Origin: Thioclava atlantica
GTDB taxonomy: Bacteria; Pseudomonadota; Alphaproteobacteria; Rhodobacterales; Rhodobacteraceae
DNA length: 64,000 bases
Reading direction: 5' to 3'
Assembly (NCBI RefSeq): GCF_000737065.1
Contig: NZ_AQRC01000017.1
Span: 18,183-82,182 of the forward strand
The notes below the pieces were generated by a model, which was not told where the DNA came from, did no database searches, and saw only the letters and a list, made by a program, of their open reading frames with translations. This document shows positions 58,726 through 64,000 of this stretch, in pieces; positions within the stretch are counted from its first letter, which is position 1, and the number at the start of each line of letters is the position of its first letter. The position numbers were made by a program, and so were the translations under genes.

Positions 58726-59231
58726 GCCTGAAATCTCTGCTCAAGCGCTGGAGATTTCCTAAATCGACAAACCCCGTGCCGTTCAACCGGGCAGCCGAAA
58801 ACGTTTGAGGCAACTCGAAGCTGGCGTGCCTACTCTTTCTTTGAAGGAATCCGCCGCGGCGATTTGTGGGATAGCGCGCCCTGAATGGCCGCTTCCAAAT
58901 GATAGAGGCACTACTTTGTCTTCGCAGCGAACGACAGCTTTCCGCCCTTTCGACCCATCAGTTGCAATCGGCCCATACCGGTCTCTCAGCACCGTGCTTT
59001 GATGCTGCGGCTGCACCCGCGTAGCTGACATCAGAGGGGCTCGCATTAGTGCGCGTCGCATGAACGTGCACTGTCCCCGTTTGTCGTTGACACACACCTT
59101 GCAAATTCGACATTCTTCCGGTGCGTCCAGAGCATAAGGCAGCGCCAGACGCGCTATCTCACGTCTGCCAACAAGAACCGGCACCGGACCAAACCGGGGA
59201 AGGCCGAGACACCCTTGCACTGGAGAGCAAG
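58726..59231. other. 506-bp gap without a convincing gene
   Basis: No credible product on either strand. GAATGGCCGCTTCC (58883-58896) and GCAGCGAACGACAGCTTTCC (58924-58943) belong to the degenerate motif also seen at 42221-42240 and 45046-45058. The HNH start at 59232 is preceded by TGGAGAG. Confidence 0.4.
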
Positions 59232-60227
59232 ATGCCATCCTCGAAAACGCTTGTGGGCGAGCATAACCACCTGTTGGAACTCTATGAATCCGAAGTCGAG
59301 GTCGAATATCGCGGCGAGCGATATCGCGTTCGTGACAACGGCGCGGTCTATCGACTAAACGAGTTCCGAAAACGCGCCCGTCCGCTTGACAAGACGTGGA
59401 CCTTCGGACGCCAGAACCTCATGACCGGCTATCATTTTCTGGCCGGTGTGCCGATCCATCGCATCGTTTGCACCGCCTTCAACGGCCCGCCACCCTCCGA
59501 TCAACATGTCGTTGATCACATCGACACCAATCGGGCGAATAACAGACCCGAGAACCTACGCTGGCTCACGAGGCTGGAAAATGCACTTTTGAACGAAACA
59601 ACTGCCCGCCGCATTGAGCTGGCTTACGGGTCGATAGAAGCGTTTCTCAAAGATCCATCCAAGCCCATAAACGAGACATCCTTTCCCGACGTCTCATGGA
59701 TGCGGACCGTGACCAAGGAAGAGGGTGCCAGAACCATGTCCCGCTTTGAGGCATGGGCGAAGAGCGGGTCGGTTCCGAGCGGAGGCGCAATCGGCGAGTG
59801 GCTCTACGGCACCCGTGAGCGAGCTGACTTCGAGCCGGAGCCGGAAGAGTATGAAAGCCTGACACCATCGGCAATCCAAGTGAAGTGGAGGGTTCCGACC
59901 GAGTTTCCCGGATGCCCGGAGGCAGTGTCAGAAGATGGGTTGGAGCGATACGCTCAGAACCTCCGGTTCGGTGATGTCTTCGCCCGGAACCGCATCTACC
60001 AGAGCTTGGTCGTGCAACGCGCGCTGGTCGAGGGCGGGCTGGTTGTTCTCACCCGGGCTGCGGAAGCTAACGCGATCAAGGACTGGGCTGTCGCTATGAT
60101 CACGATCCGTGGCGAGTTGTTTGTTCATAGCAGCAAGCATCAATATTTCACGCTTCAGGGAGCGCTGAAGGTCTTCTGCGAGCTGACCGGCGAAAGTTTT
60201 GAGGACAGCATCGACGACTATACGTGA
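59232..60227 (+). CDS. HNH endonuclease family protein
   Basis: A 331-residue protein with an HNH_3-type nuclease motif: VPIHRIVCTAFNGPPPSDQH, VVDHIDTNRANNRPENLRWL (His-Asn-His spacing) at about residues 76-120. The N-terminal YRVRDNGAVYRL resembles the NUMOD4-like lead-in of phage and intron HNH enzymes. The C-terminal ~180 residues are unassigned. Its ATG at 59232 is chosen because the frame upstream has no start signal until 59121. Isolated, likely mobile origin. Confidence 0.8.
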   Translation: MPSSKTLVGEHNHLLELYESEVEVEYRGERYRVRDNGAVYRLNEFRKRARPLDKTWTFGRQNLMTGYHFLAGVPIHRIVCTAFNGPPPSDQHVVDHIDTNRANNRPENLRWLTRLENALLNETTARRIELAYGSIEAFLKDPSKPINETSFPDVSWMRTVTKEEGARTMSRFEAWAKSGSVPSGGAIGEWLYGTRERADFEPEPEEYESLTPSAIQVKWRVPTEFPGCPEAVSEDGLERYAQNLRFGDVFARNRIYQSLVVQRALVEGGLVVLTRAAEANAIKDWAVAMITIRGELFVHSSKHQYFTLQGALKVFCELTGESFEDSIDDYT

Positions 60228-60458
60228 AGTGTGTGCGGCGCTATTTCGTGTTACCGCCGTGCAATCCTTGGTGCCTGTCGGCCCAAAGCAACCATCGAGG
60301 CAAAACGCGGCGAATGACTGGTCTACGCCCTTTCGCCAATGAGGTTTTTCAAGGCCCATCGTGACCATCCGCCACAAACGTGGCGACGGTCGCGAGTTCG
60401 AGCGACGACCGACCTCAATGGCTTTCAAGGCCGAACGACATCGGCGGCCGTCAGGGCC

Positions 60459-61085
60459 TCAGTGCCCATGCATCGCTTCGCCCTTCGCGATTGCCAGGTG
60501 GTGCGCCTGGTGATGCGCGCCGACCGTCAGGATGCCGATGAACCCGAGCGCGCGGATCTTCTGCGCATCCGCCCCGGTCACGGTCAGGGCGCTGCCGCCG
60601 GGGATCTCCTCCGCGCTCATCTTCCAGCCTTCGACCCCGTTCATCGTTGCGACATGGGCGGGCACCATCGCCCGGATGGACGCGGTGACTTCCGGAGCCT
60701 CCGAGATTGCCTCGAAGCGTGCGCCACCGGGGATGTCGCTCTCGCTGACCTGAGCGTGCAGGGTGACGTTGTTCATGTCGATCAGATGCTGGCGGAGGGC
60801 CTCGATATCGACGCGGCTCCAATCGGTCTCGGGATCGGCAAGCAGATGGGCCACGATCTCCTGTATCGCCGCGAAAGCGGACTGGCCGGGCTCGGTGATC
60901 GCACCCGTTTCGCCCTCGGGTGAACCCGCTGTCATCATCCCCGCGTGCTCCGCCATGTCCGCGCTATGCGTCATCGCGTGATCGCCCGACATCATGTCGT
61001 GAGCGTCCATGCTCTGCGCATGGGAAATGGCAGGGACGAGAACCGGGGCCGCCACGAGCGCGGCGATAGCAAGATGTCGTTTCAT
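60459..61085 (-). CDS. Periplasmic Met/His-rich metal-binding-like protein
   Basis: A 208-residue exported protein: signal peptide 1-24 (MKRHLAIAALVAAPVLVPAI, cleavage near SHAQ), then a Met/His-rich stretch of about 30 residues (MDAHDMMSGDHAMTHSADMA) of the kind that binds copper, and a C-terminal globular part ending in HHQAHHLAIAKGEAMHGH. It lies 48 bp downstream of the truncated copper ATPase on the same strand, so it was probably a periplasmic copper partner in that operon. Start 61085 excludes an eleven-residue extension. Confidence 0.7.
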   Translation of the reverse strand: MKRHLAIAALVAAPVLVPAISHAQSMDAHDMMSGDHAMTHSADMAEHAGMMTAGSPEGETGAITEPGQSAFAAIQEIVAHLLADPETDWSRVDIEALRQHLIDMNNVTLHAQVSESDIPGGARFEAISEAPEVTASIRAMVPAHVATMNGVEGWKMSAEEIPGGSALTVTGADAQKIRALGFIGILTVGAHHQAHHLAIAKGEAMHGH

Positions 61086-61133
61086 GTGATCTCCGAAGTG
61101 TTTGGTCCAACCTATCATCTCGAGGTGCGCGCG

Positions 61134-62046
<913 letters not shown>

Positions 62047-62048
<2 letters not shown>

Positions 62049-62271
62049 GCGCCTTGTAGATCCCGAGCACGCCAGAAAGGCGAAGGAGTTGATCCTCCGT
62101 CAGAGACGGGGCATCGCCCGGCTCCTGCAGGCCGCTCCAAACTGGCTCAGGCATTCCGAGGAGACCAGAGGCTTCGTGCTCCGACAGGCCCCATGCGCGC
62201 GCAAGGCGCGAATAGGCCTTCAGGAACACTTCGATCTCCACCTGAGAAAAGCTGTTGCCTTCGATCTCCAT
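62047..62271 (-). pseudogene. MbcA/ParS/Xre antitoxin-family (DUF2384) gene, copy 2, truncated
   Basis: Codons 1-75 of a gene nearly identical to that at 40620-41006 (five differences such as PEPVWSGLQE for PGPVWSTPQE). After LGIYKAL the frame runs into the copA fragment out of phase, losing the whole toxin-binding domain (RPNTGPLFLGARPVD). It therefore cannot work as the intact copy does. Confidence 0.85.
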
Positions 62272-62710
62272 CCGCTCTCTCCGCAAGCAGGTTGTTTTCA
62301 CTTCGACAAAAACGGGTCGGTTCGGTCTTCGGCTCAAACGAGTTGCGCCGGATTGCCGAGGGCGACGCCCCTTGGCAGCGCGCCTCTGAGCTCCGCCGCA
62401 AAGGGCTGAATACGAATTACCCTCAATGCAGCGGTGGCAGGTTCTCACGTGCAAACAAGCCATCGATCAGCTTGATAATGGCCCGCAAATCCACGTTCTG
62501 ATGGGTGCGCGCCAGCACTTGCGACAGCGCCTCGATCCTCCCATCGGACAAACCGCGCCTTGCCCCTTCCCTCCGCGCAAAGTGGGCTAGATGCACGCCC
62601 GTGAGAGGCGCTACATCCACAACCCGGCAGCGGCTAAGCAAAGGCGCAGGAACGTTGCGGCGGTTGTTCGAGGTCAGAACCCAGCTGATCCACCGCATAT
62701 CGAAACGCAC
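62047..62710 (-). repeat. Inverted repeat, right copy
   Basis: Reverse-complement counterpart of 40181-40844, equal in length and nearly identical; about 21 kb of accessory DNA lies between the copies. Its left edge coincides with the copA junction. Confidence 0.8.
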
Positions 62711-63577
62711 CCGGAAATAGGGGCAGCTCCAGGTGCGGGCGCTGAGGGGCTCAAGCAGCGGCAAGAGCGCATTGCTCAGTGCGAAGCTCAAACCTTTGTT
62801 CGACCGCACATCGCCCACCTTATCCACCTCATCGATAACGATAAACGGATTGCCCACGCGCTCGCGTAGGATGAGTTCCAGTGGCCGACCGGGATTTGCC
62901 GTCGACCAGCCTTTTTGACTGCCGGCTATGGAAAATCCCGCGGGCTCAGTCGCGGCATCGATCAGTTCCGATGGCGTGCCGACGAGAGTTGCCAGCCGTC
63001 GCGCCCAGTGGCTCTTGCCTATCCCAGGGGGGCCGTCGAGCAGGATGGGCGGCAAGCTCAGGGCCGGTTTACCTTCACGGACGCTTTCACGCATGGCGTT
63101 CCAGGCGATTTCAGTCGCCCGGGACATCCAGGGCATCTCCTCGTGTAAGCGAGCCGCAATTTCGTCAGCCTGATGCTCAGTTCTGAGCTGCGTGAGCGTG
63201 ATCCCGTCTTCCAGCGATGAGAGCCGTTTTCGGTCTTCATGTCCGAGATGGCTCTGGCCGGACGCCAACTCGCGTAACTGCACGAACCGCTGGGCGCGAC
63301 GGACGATTTTTTCCCGATCCACTCGGCTCGGGGCGGTCTGATCCATGATATCTGTCCATTCTTCTCCCTTTTCGAGCGATGAGAACCAGATCTCGTCGAT
63401 CCCGAGTGCGCGTCGTCGAAGCTGCGCCTGCGTCTTTGAAAGGCGGTTTTCGATGTCTTGTGCTGTCTGCTTCGGAAAGAACTTCACATGCGCGATCTGC
63501 ACGGTTGAAGTTCGCAACATATCGGCATCCGGTCCGGCGTTTGACCGCCCCGCATGGGCTCCCCAGGAAGTCTTCAT
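62423..63577 (-). CDS. AAA+ ATPase, Lon-like ATPase domain without protease (copy 2)
   Basis: A 384-residue homologue of the gene at 39377-40468. Walker A GPPGIGKS at about 182-189, Walker B FIVIDE, TSNN, and LLSRCR are intact, so it should hydrolyse ATP. The first ~130 residues (TVQIAHVKFFPKQTAQDIEN, FVQLRELASGQSHLGHEDRK) share little with copy 1, so the two may recognise different partners. Start 63577 follows GAGGA; the frame reaches 63598. Followed by the truncated DUF2384 copy. Confidence 0.85.
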   Translation of the reverse strand: MKTSWGAHAGRSNAGPDADMLRTSTVQIAHVKFFPKQTAQDIENRLSKTQAQLRRRALGIDEIWFSSLEKGEEWTDIMDQTAPSRVDREKIVRRAQRFVQLRELASGQSHLGHEDRKRLSSLEDGITLTQLRTEHQADEIAARLHEEMPWMSRATEIAWNAMRESVREGKPALSLPPILLDGPPGIGKSHWARRLATLVGTPSELIDAATEPAGFSIAGSQKGWSTANPGRPLELILRERVGNPFIVIDEVDKVGDVRSNKGLSFALSNALLPLLEPLSARTWSCPYFRVRFDMRWISWVLTSNNRRNVPAPLLSRCRVVDVAPLTGVHLAHFARREGARRGLSDGRIEALSQVLARTHQNVDLRAIIKLIDGLFARENLPPLH

Positions 63578-63942
63578 CTGATGTTCCTCGCAGCACAACT
63601 ATGGGAAGCGCGGGCGGCACGAGGCTTCGGTTCCAAACGATACAAGCCGATCTTTTGGGGATAGCGACCGCAACACGACGATTCTCTTCTAGGTCGCTCT
63701 TCTGGTCTCAGAGGGTGTGTGAGTCAACCCACTGTTCTTTCAGTGTTTTTCGCACATGGTGAGGCCGGCGCACGACTCTGGTCGGACATGCTGTGCAGGC
63801 TGTAAAGTGTGCGGTTGGTGGCGCGATATCGGCGAAGATTCGTTCTGTGACCCACAGGATGGGTGACCGGCCTGCGGCAGGAACGTCACTCGCTTCCGTT
63901 CGAGTTCGTTTTTCGCACGAGCGATTTCGTATTACGCGTGCT
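63578..63942. other. Gap before the IS-like end
   Basis: No convincing gene in about 365 bp. It contains the upstream region of AAA+ copy 2 and unremarkable sequence up to the IS-type end at 63943. Confidence 0.35.
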
Positions 63943-64000
63943 CTGCCCCCTGAAAACTGGACCGTTTGAAGCTGGAGTTTTCGGCTAAGCTTTCCTGGCT
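63943..64000 (+). mobile_element. Probable left end of an IS3-type insertion sequence (continues outside)
   Basis: TGCCCCCTGAAAACTGGACC followed by TTTGAAGC and GGAGTTTTCGGCTAAG resembles the terminal repeat and leader of IS3-family elements of Rhodobacterales as I remember them. No transposase is inside the window, so the call rests on the end sequence only. Confidence 0.45.

Noticed and set aside
59121..59231. Upstream extension of the HNH endonuclease
   Set aside because: The 37 extra residues lack family character, and TGGAGAG directly precedes the ATG at 59232.
58783..59238. 151-residue minus-strand frame in the gap after zntA
   Set aside because: Composition and lack of start signal or known motif make coding unlikely.

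Overview
The window is GC-rich DNA that reads as a member of the Rhodobacterales (Paracoccaceae/Rhodobacteraceae). Grounds: a long B12-dependent ribonucleotide reductase of the Rhodobacter type, a TakP-like TRAP transport locus, Entner-Doudoroff genes in two operons, the RSP_2648-type PIN protein, DUF1489, DUF2852 and DUF2478 proteins, and a CCCGGGATATTT-type intergenic repeat. The genus cannot be fixed from the sequence. I saw no rRNA, tRNA or CRISPR array.

Core part (1-39.1 kb). The window opens inside a class II ribonucleotide reductase gene (5' end outside), followed by two small genes. A surface-polysaccharide cluster follows (4.5-12.9 kb): flippase, three glycosyltransferases, a secreted beta-helix protein and an O-antigen ligase-like protein. 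Next is the ilvI-ilvN operon on the minus strand, preceded by a leader peptide rich in Ile/Leu/Val codons and an attenuator hairpin. A TRAP transporter (dctQM on +, two dctP/takP paralogues on -) brackets two tiny paralogous lipoproteins. Then come bpt, a DUF2852 protein under two matching palindromes, a YbaK-type deacylase and glnE. The sugar-catabolic block has edd and eda on the minus strand and zwf-pgl-pgi on the plus strand; both operons carry the same 14-bp palindrome in their promoters, so they probably form one regulon giving glucose-6-phosphate to KDPG to pyruvate plus GAP. A second, shorter class II reductase closes the core and has a pair of NrdR-like boxes upstream.

Accessory part (39.1-64 kb). 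This is a mosaic. It is bounded by two inverted copies of an AAA+ ATPase / MbcA-ParS-Xre (DUF2384) gene pair; over 664 bp the copies are nearly identical, and the right copy is cut inside the DUF2384 gene by a truncated copper ATPase. Between them lie a truncated restriction-nuclease-like gene; a thioester/efflux locus (PaaI-like thioesterase, MarR-GNAT regulator, EamA exporter, FlK-like thioesterase); an amine or amino-acid uptake and oxidation operon with a cupin-XRE regulator and paired CTTCA-N6-TGAAG sites; a flavin reductase; a TniQ protein without a start codon; a sterol desaturase-like protein opposite an ArsR-rhodanese regulator; a Ca2+/Na+ antiporter; a methyltransferase; MerR plus a ZntA-type ATPase with a 19-bp-spacer promoter; an HNH endonuclease; and the rest of a copper locus. 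At least four genes end or begin at junctions, so this part was built by repeated rearrangement. The window ends in what looks like the left end of an IS3-type element.
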